Source of the DNA: Ruminococcus sp.
GTDB lineage: Bacteria; Bacillota; Clostridia; Oscillospirales; Ruminococcaceae
Assembly: GCA_024403935.1 (NCBI GenBank)
Contig: JAKSQV010000007.1
Coordinates: 1 to 56,811, forward strand
Length of the DNA: 56,811 bases
Reading direction: 5' to 3'
Part shown: positions 35,273 to 43,160 of the stretch, piece after piece
How the letters are laid out: every line of letters starts with the position of its first letter
How positions within the stretch are numbered: the first letter of the stretch is position 1
Position numbers and translations under genes: made by a program
Notes under the pieces: generated by a model
Told to the model about the DNA's origin: nothing
Databases searched by the model: none
The model's input: the letters and a program-made list of their open reading frames with translations, nothing else

Positions 35273-35729
35273 GAGCTGTGCCGCGTGCAGGCTGTGCTGC
35301 GTGTTCGACAGGTATGACGTCTGGGAAACTCCCGTGTTCACGGAGCAGATATGCGATAAAATCAGGGCCGCCAGACCTGATACAGAGTTCATCAGCAAGG
35401 ACGGCGGCTTTATCTTCAGGATCAGGGAGCTCGACGAAAACGAGCTGTTCACCTGTCCTGCGCTGACCGAAAACGGCTGTATGCTCGGCGACGACAAGCC
35501 GTTCGATTGCAGGATATGGCCGTACAGAATAATGGAGATCGGCGGCAGACGCGCAATTACCATTGCCTCGATATGCACGGAAATGTTCAGCCGCCCCCTG
35601 TCAGAGCTTGTGAACTTCCTGCGCGGCGGACTCGCAGATGAGATATTTGCCTACGCCGACAATCACCCTGCCATAATCAAGCCCTACTGTGACGGCTACC
35701 CGATACTCCTCTTTGAAAAGCATGAATGA
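35247..35729 (+). CDS. YkgJ-type cysteine-cluster protein
   Basis: The 160-residue protein has CAACRLCC near the N-terminus (about residues 11-18) and later CPALTENGCML and DCRIWPYRI. This is the CxxCxxCC plus downstream Cys pattern of the YkgJ zinc/iron-chelating family. Those proteins are thought to hold a metal or iron-sulfur cluster; their reaction is unknown. The ATG at 35247 has GGAGG 8 bases upstream, inside the end of the glycosyltransferase gene, so the two are translationally linked. A strong terminator follows. Confidence 0.82.
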   Translation: MLKKILSSESCAACRLCCVFDRYDVWETPVFTEQICDKIRAARPDTEFISKDGGFIFRIRELDENELFTCPALTENGCMLGDDKPFDCRIWPYRIMEIGGRRAITIASICTEMFSRPLSELVNFLRGGLADEIFAYADNHPAIIKPYCDGYPILLFEKHE

Positions 35730-35731
35730 GC

Positions 35732-35770
35732 AGACCGCTCAGAATTCTTCAGATTCTGAGCGGTCTTTTC
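35732..35770 (+). terminator. Terminator after the cysteine-cluster gene
   Basis: A perfect 14-bp stem (35732-35745 with 35753-35766) is followed by TTTTCTGTTTT. Confidence 0.88.
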
Positions 35771-35890
35771 TGTTTTCGGGATAAAGCACAACAAAGGCAG
35801 TCAGAGCAAGCGGTATCATTGCCACCAGTCCGATGCTTCTCAGACCGAGAACAACGCCCTTCGTCCTGCCGAGGCGATCTTTCAGATCGG
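35739..35890 (-). pseudogene. Possible C-terminal remnant of a membrane protein gene
   Basis: On the minus strand an open frame without any ATG ends at 35739 and encodes a helix-like end, LRSIGLVAMIPLALTAFVVL, followed by YPENRKDRSESEEF. It reads like the last transmembrane segment and tail of a transporter. The upstream part of a gene is missing, and the frame shares its end with the terminator. It may be debris or chance. Confidence 0.3.
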
Positions 35891-35928
35891 GAAAAAGTGT
35901 AAATTTAATGAAAATATCAGTCGCACTA

Positions 35929-35957
35929 TTGATTTTTTTGGTAAAACGTGCTATAAT
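35929..35957 (+). promoter_or_regulatory. Promoter of the 74-residue leader-like protein
   Basis: TTGATT (35929-35934) and TATAAT (35952-35957) have a 17-bp spacer and TGC before the -10. Confidence 0.8.
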
Positions 35958-35992
35958 GTATATACAATATTTATGAAAGAAGGTATTCCGCT

Positions 35993-36217
35993 ATGGATAT
36001 CAAAGCAAAAATCGAAGAAATCATTGACAAAGTCAAGAACGACAAGGACTTCGCTGAAAATTTCAAGAAGGATCCCGTAAAGGCTGTTGAAGGTGTTGTC
36101 GGCGTTGACCTCCCCGATGACGAGATCAACAAGATCGTTGACGGCGTTAAGGCAAAGAATACTGCCGACGGTATCGGCGGTAAGATAAACAGCATCATCG
36201 ACAAGATCAAAGGCTGA
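35993..36217 (+). CDS. Small protein resembling a Nif11/nitrile-hydratase-type peptide leader
   Basis: The 74-residue Lys/Asp-rich protein has two helices and a centre FKKDPVKAVEGVVGVDLPDD. The pattern 'D-P-x-x-A ... G-V-D-L-P-D-D' is like NHLP/Nif11-type leaders of ribosomal peptides. It ends TADGIGG then KINSIIDKIKG, so a double-glycine site could release an 11-residue tail. There is no Cys, Ser or Thr in that tail apart from one Ser, and no modifying enzyme or peptidase-transporter is adjacent. It has a good promoter, a ribosome site (AGAAGG) and its own terminator, so it is a real single gene. It may simply be a small abundant helical protein. Confidence 0.75.
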   Translation: MDIKAKIEEIIDKVKNDKDFAENFKKDPVKAVEGVVGVDLPDDEINKIVDGVKAKNTADGIGGKINSIIDKIKG

Positions 36218-36239
36218 GAATAATTTCCTCTGACAATTT

Positions 36240-36290
36240 GCAGGCTGTCGGCTGTAAACCCCGGTTTATGGCACGGCAGCCTGCTTTTTT
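36240..36290 (+). terminator. Terminator after the 74-residue protein gene
   Basis: GCAGGCTG/CAGCCTGC (36240-36247 with 36277-36284) with additional imperfect inner pairing (TAAACC/GGTTTA) is followed by six T. Confidence 0.85.
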
Positions 36291-36322
36291 GTTATTTGCT
36301 TATATAAAAAACGGTTGCCTTT

Positions 36323-36763
36323 TTACTTTGCGTATCTGTCACGCTGTTCGACTGCAAGGCGGTCGCAGCGTTCGTTTTCAGGATGACCTGCATGGCCCTT
36401 AACCCAGTTGAACGTGACTTCGTGCTTCTCCAGCAAAGGCAGCAGACGCTCCCACAGGTCAACATTCAGCGCAGGCTTTTTGTCCGCTTTTATCCAGCCT
36501 CTTTTCTTCCAGCCGAATACCCAGCCCTTCGTTACGCTGTCCACAACGTATCTGCTGTCTGTCGTGAGCAGTACCCTGCACGGCTCTTTAAGCGCGGACA
36601 GCCCCTCTATCACTCCGAGCAGCTCCATTCGGTTGTTCGTGGTCATTGCCTCACCGCCCGAAAGCTCCTTCTCTTTGCCTGCGTACCGCAGGATAACGCC
36701 GTAGCCGCCCGGCCCCGGATTGCCGCTGCACGCGCCGTCAGAAAACATCTCTATCGTCTTTAT
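36323..36763 (-). CDS. rnhA: Ribonuclease HI, probable AUA start
   Basis: RNase HI cuts the RNA strand of RNA-DNA hybrids. The catalytic residues are all visible: Asp in [15 protein letters not shown], Glu in [13 protein letters not shown], Asp in [11 protein letters not shown] and Asp in [13 protein letters not shown]. The WVKGHAGH motif is also present. The family start (like MKTIEIFTDGACSGN) corresponds here to codon ATA at 36763, and GGAGG sits exactly 8 bases before it. No ATG, GTG or TTG lies between. The next ATG (36748) would cut the first strand, and the upstream ATG (36844) lies before the promoter at 36795-36823. With AUA the protein has 146 residues, normal for the family. Function is certain, the start is inferred. 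Confidence 0.9.
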   Translation of the reverse strand: MKTIEMFSDGACSGNPGPGGYGVILRYAGKEKELSGGEAMTTNNRMELLGVIEGLSALKEPCRVLLTTDSRYVVDSVTKGWVFGWKKRGWIKADKKPALNVDLWERLLPLLEKHEVTFNWVKGHAGHPENERCDRLAVEQRDRYAK

Positions 36764-36794
36764 TTTCTTCGCCTCCCATTTTTCGGTTATGCTT

Positions 36795-36823
36795 AGTATA
36801 GCAGATATTACAGAAAAATGCAA
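36795..36823 (-). promoter_or_regulatory. Promoter of rnhA
   Basis: Minus strand TTGCAT (36818-36823) and TATACT (36795-36800) have a 17-bp spacer with TGC before the -10. It lies between the spoIID stop and the proposed rnhA start and predicts a leader of about 25 nt. Confidence 0.8.
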
Positions 36824-36851
36824 CAGCCGCAGAAATGCTCCCATCCGTCTG

Positions 36852-37868
36852 TCAGGAGCCTGTCTCCGTGATAGAGCAGTTCGGGTAGTAGTGAGCGATT
36901 ATCTCGCGCCATGTACTGCCAGCGGACGCCATTGCGTTCGCGCCGTACTGGCTCATGCCCACACCGTGCCCGAAGCCGCGTGTCGTTATCACTGCCTGAC
37001 CGTCATCATACCTGACATCAAAATCCGCAGAACGCAGTCCGAGAGCCTCACGTACCTCCGCTCCCGTGGCTGTGCGGTCGCCGACACGGGCGGTCAGCAC
37101 TGTGCCCGAATCCGATATTTCAGCAGCGGCAAGCCATTTCTCCATATCATCGCCAAGCTCTACTCCGTCAAATGTGGCTTCGAGCCTGTCACGGAGCTCG
37201 TCCCTGCCGATGCGTACCTGCTCCTCATATTTCGGGGCTTTTGTATCCTGAGAGCTGTCCACGGGAACAAGGTAGTCAACGGCGGCTCCCCATGCGTTCT
37301 CGGCACTTTCGGTCATTCCCGACGACATCGAATGAAAAGCCGCGATTATCGGCTCGTCCTCATAGGTTATCACGCAGGAAAGCACCTCGTCCGCCGCCGA
37401 GCTTATCCTGCCGTAGTATTCATCATAGTTTTCGCCGAAATACTCCCGTATCTTCTCCTCCGTGAAGTAGCCCTGATATTTTGACGTGTCGTTCGAGAAG
37501 TCCGCACCGCACAGCTCCCCGCGCGGCTCGCGGGCGGCAAGGATACGCTGACGCTCCGCATAGGTGTGAGCCGCGACCGCCTGCGCTTTCAGGGCTTCCG
37601 TTTCAAAATTTGCAGGCATTTCCGCACATACCGCGCCTATCACGTACTCCCTGACAGGCACGATAAGCACCTTTCCCGTGGCTGTATCAAGCACCTTGTA
37701 CGGCTCGGCGGAAAGGGCTGTTTCGTCTGCAATACCTGCTTCGGGGATATACGCAGCATCGCCGTCCCCCTCCCCGCCAGAGGCACGTCCGCCGAAACAG
37801 ACAGGCAGGGCAGGTACGGCTGTTATCACAAGGCTCAGCAAAATTGCACAGAACAGCTTATTTTTCAT
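36852..37868 (-). CDS. spoIID: Stage II sporulation protein D (lytic transglycosylase)
   Basis: SpoIID cuts septal peptidoglycan glycan strands during engulfment, working with SpoIIM and SpoIIP. The 338-residue protein has an N-terminal signal anchor ([20 protein letters not shown]), then [20 protein letters not shown] with the catalytic Glu, [27 protein letters not shown], and the C-terminal [17 protein letters not shown]. The start at 37868 has GAGGAG about 8 bases upstream. It is a single gene here, without spoIIIAB-type neighbours. Confidence 0.95.
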   Translation of the reverse strand: MKNKLFCAILLSLVITAVPALPVCFGGRASGGEGDGDAAYIPEAGIADETALSAEPYKVLDTATGKVLIVPVREYVIGAVCAEMPANFETEALKAQAVAAHTYAERQRILAAREPRGELCGADFSNDTSKYQGYFTEEKIREYFGENYDEYYGRISSAADEVLSCVITYEDEPIIAAFHSMSSGMTESAENAWGAAVDYLVPVDSSQDTKAPKYEEQVRIGRDELRDRLEATFDGVELGDDMEKWLAAAEISDSGTVLTARVGDRTATGAEVREALGLRSADFDVRYDDGQAVITTRGFGHGVGMSQYGANAMASAGSTWREIIAHYYPNCSITETGS

Positions 37869-37938
37869 TGTTTTTTCTCCTCGTATCATGTTGTTGTGAA
37901 AAATTATCACCCTAAGTGGCTGACAGGCAAGAAATTAT

Positions 37939-37967
37939 TTGACATCACAGTCCGATTGGTGTATAAT
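37939..37967 (+). promoter_or_regulatory. Full-consensus promoter of the citrate synthase gene
   Basis: TTGACA (37939-37944), 17 bp, TATAAT (37962-37967). Confidence 0.9.
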
Positions 37968-37999
37968 TAATAATGAATATATTTAGGAGAGTGATTCTT

Positions 38000-39358
38000 A
38001 TGCCGTCATTCCTTTCAGGTGCCAATATTACAGGTTTATGCAAAGAATTAAAGGAACATTCCGTTATTGATCCAAGCCTTTACGAAAAGTACCCCGTCAA
38101 GCGCGGTCTGCGCAACAGCGACGGTACCGGCGTTGTTGCAGGTATTACCAAGATATGCAACGTCCACGGCTATCTCATAAATGAGGGAGAGGTCGAGCCT
38201 ATCCCCGGACAGCTCATATACCGCGGCTATAACATCAACGATATTATCGCAAATGTCGAGGCGGAGGACCGCTTCGGCTATGAGGAAACTACCTTTCTCC
38301 TTCTGTTCGGTCATCTTCCGAACCCCAAGGAGCTCCAGAATTTCACTACATATCTGTCACTCAAGCGCGACCTGCCTACGGGCTTCGTGGAGGATATGAT
38401 TCTCAAGGCTCCTTCCAAGAACATCATGAACAAGCTCGCACGCTCGGTGCTGGCTCTGTACTCCTATGATGACGAGTGCGAGAACAAGGGTATAGAGAAC
38501 GAAATGAGAACGGCTGTCAGCCTCATCTCGAAGCTCCCTGTCATCATGGCTAACGCCTATCAGGTAAAACGCCGTGTCTTCGACAACGCAAGCATGATAA
38601 TGCACCCCATAAACTATGAGGAAAATACCGCTCAGTGCATACTCTCGCTGCTCCGCCCCGACAGGCAGTACTCCAAGGAGGAGGCACAGATGCTCGACAC
38701 CCTGCTGATGCTCCAGGCTGAACACGGCGGCGGCAACAACTCGACATTCACCTGCCGTGTCCTCACCTCATCGGGTACAGATCCGTATTCGGCTTACTCC
38801 TCGGCTATCTGTGCGCTCAAGGGACCGCGTCACGGAGGCGCGAACCTTCAGGTCATCCACATGCTCGATGACTTCAAAGCCAACATAAAGCACTGGGACA
38901 ACGAGGGCGAGGTCGCTGACTATATGCGCCGCACTATCCGTAAGGAGACAAATGACGGCTCAGGTCTCATCTACGGCATGGGTCACGCTGTTTATACCAT
39001 TTCCGACCCGCGTGCCGTTATCCTGAAAAAGAAAGCCTTCGAGCTCGCAAAGGGCAGGGATATAGAAGCTGAATTCAAGCTGCTTGAAACCATCGAACGC
39101 CTTACTCCCGAGGTATTCCTCACAGAAAAAGGCTCTACCAAGACCATGTGCGCAAATGTCGATATGTACTCAGGTCTTGTATACCGTATGCTCGGCATCC
39201 CCGACGAGCTATTCACTCCGCTGTTTGCAGTTGCAAGAATGGCAGGCTGGGCGGCTCACCGCATGGAGGAGATGCTCACAGGCAACAGGATAATCCGTCC
39301 CGCATACAAGACTGTCGCTAAGGAGCGCGAGTACGTCCGCCTCGAAGAACGCGAATAA
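38000..39358 (+). CDS. gltA: Citrate synthase
   Basis: The enzyme joins acetyl-CoA and oxaloacetate to citrate, probably feeding 2-oxoglutarate and glutamate synthesis in an anaerobe with an incomplete cycle. The 452-residue protein carries PGQLIYRGYNINDI, LKGPRHGGANLQVIHMLDD (His binding oxaloacetate), IYGMGHAVYTISDPRA (catalytic His) and NVDMYSGLVYRMLGIP (catalytic Asp in NVDMYSG). It starts at ATG 38000 with AGGAGA about 9 bases upstream. The length fits the clostridial form. A lipoprotein gene follows after 2 bases. Confidence 0.95.
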   Translation: MPSFLSGANITGLCKELKEHSVIDPSLYEKYPVKRGLRNSDGTGVVAGITKICNVHGYLINEGEVEPIPGQLIYRGYNINDIIANVEAEDRFGYEETTFLLLFGHLPNPKELQNFTTYLSLKRDLPTGFVEDMILKAPSKNIMNKLARSVLALYSYDDECENKGIENEMRTAVSLISKLPVIMANAYQVKRRVFDNASMIMHPINYEENTAQCILSLLRPDRQYSKEEAQMLDTLLMLQAEHGGGNNSTFTCRVLTSSGTDPYSAYSSAICALKGPRHGGANLQVIHMLDDFKANIKHWDNEGEVADYMRRTIRKETNDGSGLIYGMGHAVYTISDPRAVILKKKAFELAKGRDIEAEFKLLETIERLTPEVFLTEKGSTKTMCANVDMYSGLVYRMLGIPDELFTPLFAVARMAGWAAHRMEEMLTGNRIIRPAYKTVAKEREYVRLEERE

Positions 39359-39360
39359 AA

Positions 39361-40689
39361 GTGAATACTCTGCGTTTCATTTCAGGTGCCGCAGCAGCTT
39401 CCTGCGCGGTGCTCCTGACAGGCTGCACCTTCGGTACGAGCATAGACAATCTGCTCGCTCCGCCGAAGCAGGGCATTGAGCAGGAACAGATATACAGTGC
39501 CCTCACCGAAGCAACAGGCTCGGGAATACGGCTGAAATATCCGCGCTCAGGCAAGTACCTCTCCGCATTCATAATCGAGGACATCGACGGCGACAGCAAC
39601 GATGAAGCTGTGGTGTTCTACGAGAGAAACGGTCTCGGTATCGATGAACGCACGCTCCGCATCAACGTTCTCGATCAGGACGGCGGCAAGTGGCGTTCGG
39701 TATGTGATACCGCAGCGGCAGGCTCGGAAATAGAAAAGGTAATGATCTCCCGTCTCGGAAGCAACGACCGCGTGAACCTCATCGTCGGAAGCAGCCTTAT
39801 CAACCGCTCCGAAAAGGATGTCACCATATACAACTACGACAGCGAAACAGAGAGCATCGTTCCCACGTTCCGCAAGTCGTACTCGTTCATCGACATCACC
39901 GACCTCGACGGCGACAATACAAGCGATTTCCTCGTTCTGTCAGGCGCAGTCAACGGTGCAAAGGCTGCCGCAGAAGTCTACAAGCTCGACGAGAGCGGCA
40001 AGTATCACCAGTACCTGTGCGAACTGAGCAGCTCATTCACCGAATACGACAGCCTCAGCTACGGCAGGCTGCCTGACGGCAGAACAGGTCTGTACATTGA
40101 CGCTGCATCAGGTACGGGCTCGATCCAGACCGATGTCATAGCCATGGACGATTCGGGACTGAAAAAAGTGTTCGATGCTTCGGAAATATCATATTCGACA
40201 ATACGTCCCTCGGGATGCAGCTCGCGTGATATTGACGGTGACGGGGAGCTTGAGATACCTGTACAGTTCATAGCATCAGGGTACGAGGACGTTCCCGAAG
40301 TGGAACAGCTCAGGCTCACTGAATGGATGAGAATAAGCAATGACGGAAGCCTTGAACGGAAATTCCTGTCATATTACAGTATCGGCGAAGGATATGTCTT
40401 CGTTTTCCCTGCCAAGTGGCACGACGGTGTTACTGTCAAGCGCGATGCGATCAATGATGAAATAGTGTTCTGTGCATATTCCGACGGAAATGTGGGCAGA
40501 GAGCTCCTTCGTATCTGCTGTGTCGGGGACACTGTCTCACGCGATGATATGATCTCCGCAGGATATATGCTGCTCCATACAAAGGGCGATTCCGCCTGCC
40601 TCGCTCTGATACCGCCAGCGGACGGCGAGGATGACGGTCTGTCCGTCACATCCGGAGATGTGGCTATCGGTTTCAGCTATATTGAATGA
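39361..40689 (+). CDS. Lipoprotein with FG-GAP/VCBS-like Asp-rich repeats
   Basis: The 442-residue protein has a lipoprotein signal (AASCAVLLTGC, Cys at about residue 21), so it is lipid-anchored outside the membrane. Three Asp-rich loops, DIDGDSNDEAVVFY, DLDGDNTSDFLVLSG and DIDGDGELEIPVQF, look like calcium-binding FG-GAP/VCBS blades, suggesting a beta-propeller. The start is GTG at 39361, 2 bases past the citrate synthase stop; its ribosome site is poor, so it may be coupled. No enzyme motif is visible. It precedes a small unknown gene and a two-component system and could be a sensor accessory; that is a guess. Confidence 0.8.
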   Translation: MNTLRFISGAAAASCAVLLTGCTFGTSIDNLLAPPKQGIEQEQIYSALTEATGSGIRLKYPRSGKYLSAFIIEDIDGDSNDEAVVFYERNGLGIDERTLRINVLDQDGGKWRSVCDTAAAGSEIEKVMISRLGSNDRVNLIVGSSLINRSEKDVTIYNYDSETESIVPTFRKSYSFIDITDLDGDNTSDFLVLSGAVNGAKAAAEVYKLDESGKYHQYLCELSSSFTEYDSLSYGRLPDGRTGLYIDAASGTGSIQTDVIAMDDSGLKKVFDASEISYSTIRPSGCSSRDIDGDGELEIPVQFIASGYEDVPEVEQLRLTEWMRISNDGSLERKFLSYYSIGEGYVFVFPAKWHDGVTVKRDAINDEIVFCAYSDGNVGRELLRICCVGDTVSRDDMISAGYMLLHTKGDSACLALIPPADGEDDGLSVTSGDVAIGFSYIE

Positions 40690-40690
40690 T

Positions 40691-40999
40691 GTGGACAATT
40701 ATCGTTTCTACCATACACCGGCTTTTCTTCAGGGTCACGGCAATACACATCTTCAGTTCACAGCATCACCTGATATTTTCAAGGCTATAGAGGACGAATA
40801 CGCTCCGGGTGCCTCTTCTTCAATTAAGATGACTAACGAATATGCCATTCATATATCGTATAATGACGAGGGCTTCCGGATCGATACAGAAGCAACTGTT
40901 TATACTCCGGACGATTCACGAAGCTTCAATCATCCGCACTACACCGTACTCATTACCAGCAAAGACCACAAAAAAATTGAATTCTACAGCGTTGCTTAA
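40691..40999 (+). CDS. Small unknown protein between lipoprotein and two-component genes
   Basis: The 102-residue product (MDNYRFYHTPAFLQGHGNTH as start) is not recognised. It is soluble, without signal or membrane helix, and rich in His, Tyr, Thr and Asp. I chose GTG 40691, one base after the stop of the lipoprotein gene, because no ribosome site is visible and stop-start coupling is plausible; TTG 40682 is an alternative. Its codon use is less GC-rich at third positions than its neighbours. The response regulator gene follows after 15 bases. Confidence 0.6.
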   Translation: MDNYRFYHTPAFLQGHGNTHLQFTASPDIFKAIEDEYAPGASSSIKMTNEYAIHISYNDEGFRIDTEATVYTPDDSRSFNHPHYTVLITSKDHKKIEFYSVA

Positions 41000-41014
41000 C
41001 AGGAAGTGATTTTT

Positions 41015-41716
41015 ATGAAACGAATACTTATCTGCGAGGACGAGGACACAATACGCGAATTTGTCGTCATCAACCTCAAGCGTGCAGGCTATGACGTTGT
41101 TGACGTAAACAGCGGCGAGGCTGCGCTCAAGACCTTCGAGACCGAACACGGCAACTTCGACATCGTACTCCTCGACATCATGATGCCCGGTATCGACGGC
41201 TTTACCGTCTGCAAGAAGATACGCGAGAAAAGCTCGACTATCGGTATCATCATGCTCACCGCAAGAACTCAGGAGATCGACAAGGTAAGCGGTCTTATGA
41301 TAGGCGCGGACGACTACATCACAAAGCCGTTCTCCCCTTCTGAGCTGACCGCCCGCGTGGATGCCATATACCGCCGTGTCTGCATGAGCTTCATCAAGAA
41401 CGAAAAGCAGTCCGTCATTGAGTCGGGCCCGTTCGTGCTCAATCTGAAAAGCCGCACAGTCACAAAAGACGGCATCCCCATTGAGCTCACACAGGTAGAG
41501 TACCAGATACTCGAATACTTCATGAACAACAAGAACACCGCTCTTGACCGTGCAAGCATCCTCAACCACATCTGGGGCGAAAGCTACTACGGCGACGACA
41601 AGATAGTTGACGTTAATATCAGACGTATCCGCATGAAGATCGAGGAAGAGCCTTCCAGCCCGAAATATATCATCACGATATGGGGCTACGGCTACAAATG
41701 GAATGACGCACAGTAA
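41015..41716 (+). CDS. OmpR/PhoB-family response regulator
   Basis: The 233-residue regulator has a receiver domain (acidic pair EDED at residues 7-10, phospho-acceptor Asp54 in LLDIMMPGIDG, Thr in IMLTART, Lys in DYITKPFSPSEL). A winged-helix DNA-binding domain follows (LTQVEYQILEYFMNNKNTALDR, WGYGYKW). The ATG at 41015 has AGGAAG 8 bases upstream. The sensor kinase starts within its stop codon. The closest functional type (PhoB, WalR or other) cannot be told by eye, and no target gene is evident. Confidence 0.95.
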   Translation: MKRILICEDEDTIREFVVINLKRAGYDVVDVNSGEAALKTFETEHGNFDIVLLDIMMPGIDGFTVCKKIREKSSTIGIIMLTARTQEIDKVSGLMIGADDYITKPFSPSELTARVDAIYRRVCMSFIKNEKQSVIESGPFVLNLKSRTVTKDGIPIELTQVEYQILEYFMNNKNTALDRASILNHIWGESYYGDDKIVDVNIRRIRMKIEEEPSSPKYIITIWGYGYKWNDAQ

Positions 41717-43125
41717 TGGCTAAAAAAAGTATCACCAGACGCTGGATATTCAACAATCTCGGCGTTATCGTGCTTGCCCTTCTCGTGATAGAAATGGTCG
41801 TTATCTATGCGATACAGAGCTATTTCTACAACTCGGCAAAGCAATACCTCATTTCAAAGCTCAATGCTGTTACAAGCGTGCTGAGCATCCACTCGCAGGA
41901 CAGCTCCGCAAACTTCTCGGCGGAAATGAGAAATATGCTCGAGACCTTCAACGAAAAGGACAAGATAGAACTCATGGCGGTCAGCGCAAACGGCAGAGTC
42001 GTGCTCACATCGTCAGGCTTCTCGCCCGATGCTGATGCTGTTATGCCCGATTACGAGGACGCCATGGAAACAGGTGAAGGAAGCTACACGGGACGGCTTT
42101 CGGGAGGCGAAAAGATACTCGCGGTATCTGCTCCGATATCGTCCTTCAACAGTGAATACAGCGCGGTCAGAATGGTCACGTCCCTGACAGAGATCGACAA
42201 CACGATACGCGGATATATACTTCTCGTAACTGCCGTATGTACCGTCATCATCCTTATCATCGTCATTACGGGACTGTACTTCGCAGGCTCTATCGTCAAG
42301 CCGATACGGCAGATAAGCGGCATTACCAGCAAGTTCGCAATGGGCGACTTCTCCGTGCGTATCGACAACGGAAGCGATGACGAGATAGGTGAGCTTTGTA
42401 CCTCTATCAACCACATGGCTGACGAGCTTTCTTCCGCTGAGGCAATGAAAAACGAGTTCATCTCGTCTGTCTCGCATGAGCTGCGAACTCCCCTTACAGC
42501 CATCAAGGGCTGGGCGGAGACGCTCATGGTCGACGGCGGTGAAAATCCCGATACCATGAAAAAGGGCGTGGGCGTTATCGTTACCGAGACCGAACGTCTT
42601 TCACAGATGGTCGAGGAACTGCTCGACTTCTCGCGTATGCAGAACGGTCACTTCACCCTCAGGAAAGACAATATGGACATCCTTGCCGAGCTCGGCGATG
42701 CTGTCCTCATATACAGCGACAAGGCAAGACGTGAGCAGATAGGCATAATCTATGACGAGCCCGAAATGCTCCCCATTGTGTACGGCGACAAAAACCGCAT
42801 ACGTCAGGTGTTTATCAATATCATCGACAACGCCGTGAAATACTCCTCTCCGGGAGATACGGTCACGATCAAAGCCAGCGAAAAGGACGGCAGGATCACC
42901 GTGTCCGTTACTGATACGGGATGCGGAATAAAGGACTCTGACCTCGCAAAGGTCAAAACGAAATTCTACAAGGCAAACCATACACGCCGCGGCTCGGGTA
43001 TCGGACTTGCGGTCGCAGACGAAATAATCACCATGCACGGCGGTACACTTGACATCACCAGTGAGGGCGAGGGCAAGGGCACTACGGTTACGATCTCTCT
43101 CCCCGCAAAGACAAACAATAACTGA
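41716..43125 (+). CDS. Sensor histidine kinase
   Basis: The 469-residue kinase has two transmembrane helices (about 13-33 and 168-192) around an outer sensor domain, a HAMP domain (about 193-245) and a HisKA domain with phospho-acceptor His near 253 in SSVSHELRTPLTAIKGW. The ATPase domain has NIIDNAVKYSS (N box), VTDTGCGIKDSD (G1), RRGSGIGLAVADEII (G2) and GKGTTVTISLP. Its ATG overlaps the regulator stop by one base, showing tight coupling. The sensed signal is unknown; the layout resembles PhoR/YycG-type kinases without a PAS domain. Confidence 0.95.
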   Translation: MAKKSITRRWIFNNLGVIVLALLVIEMVVIYAIQSYFYNSAKQYLISKLNAVTSVLSIHSQDSSANFSAEMRNMLETFNEKDKIELMAVSANGRVVLTSSGFSPDADAVMPDYEDAMETGEGSYTGRLSGGEKILAVSAPISSFNSEYSAVRMVTSLTEIDNTIRGYILLVTAVCTVIILIIVITGLYFAGSIVKPIRQISGITSKFAMGDFSVRIDNGSDDEIGELCTSINHMADELSSAEAMKNEFISSVSHELRTPLTAIKGWAETLMVDGGENPDTMKKGVGVIVTETERLSQMVEELLDFSRMQNGHFTLRKDNMDILAELGDAVLIYSDKARREQIGIIYDEPEMLPIVYGDKNRIRQVFINIIDNAVKYSSPGDTVTIKASEKDGRITVSVTDTGCGIKDSDLAKVKTKFYKANHTRRGSGIGLAVADEIITMHGGTLDITSEGEGKGTTVTISLPAKTNNN

Positions 43126-43160
43126 TAACAGGAGTGCGGAAGGCTTTTCCGCGGCAAATC

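Noticed and set aside
36720..37484. Open frame of 254 codons on the plus strand across spoIID
   Set aside because: It runs opposite to SpoIID motifs and covers the rnhA promoter; it is a shadow.
42084..42557. Minus-strand open frame of 157 codons across the kinase gene
   Set aside because: Shadow of the histidine kinase frame, with no start signals.
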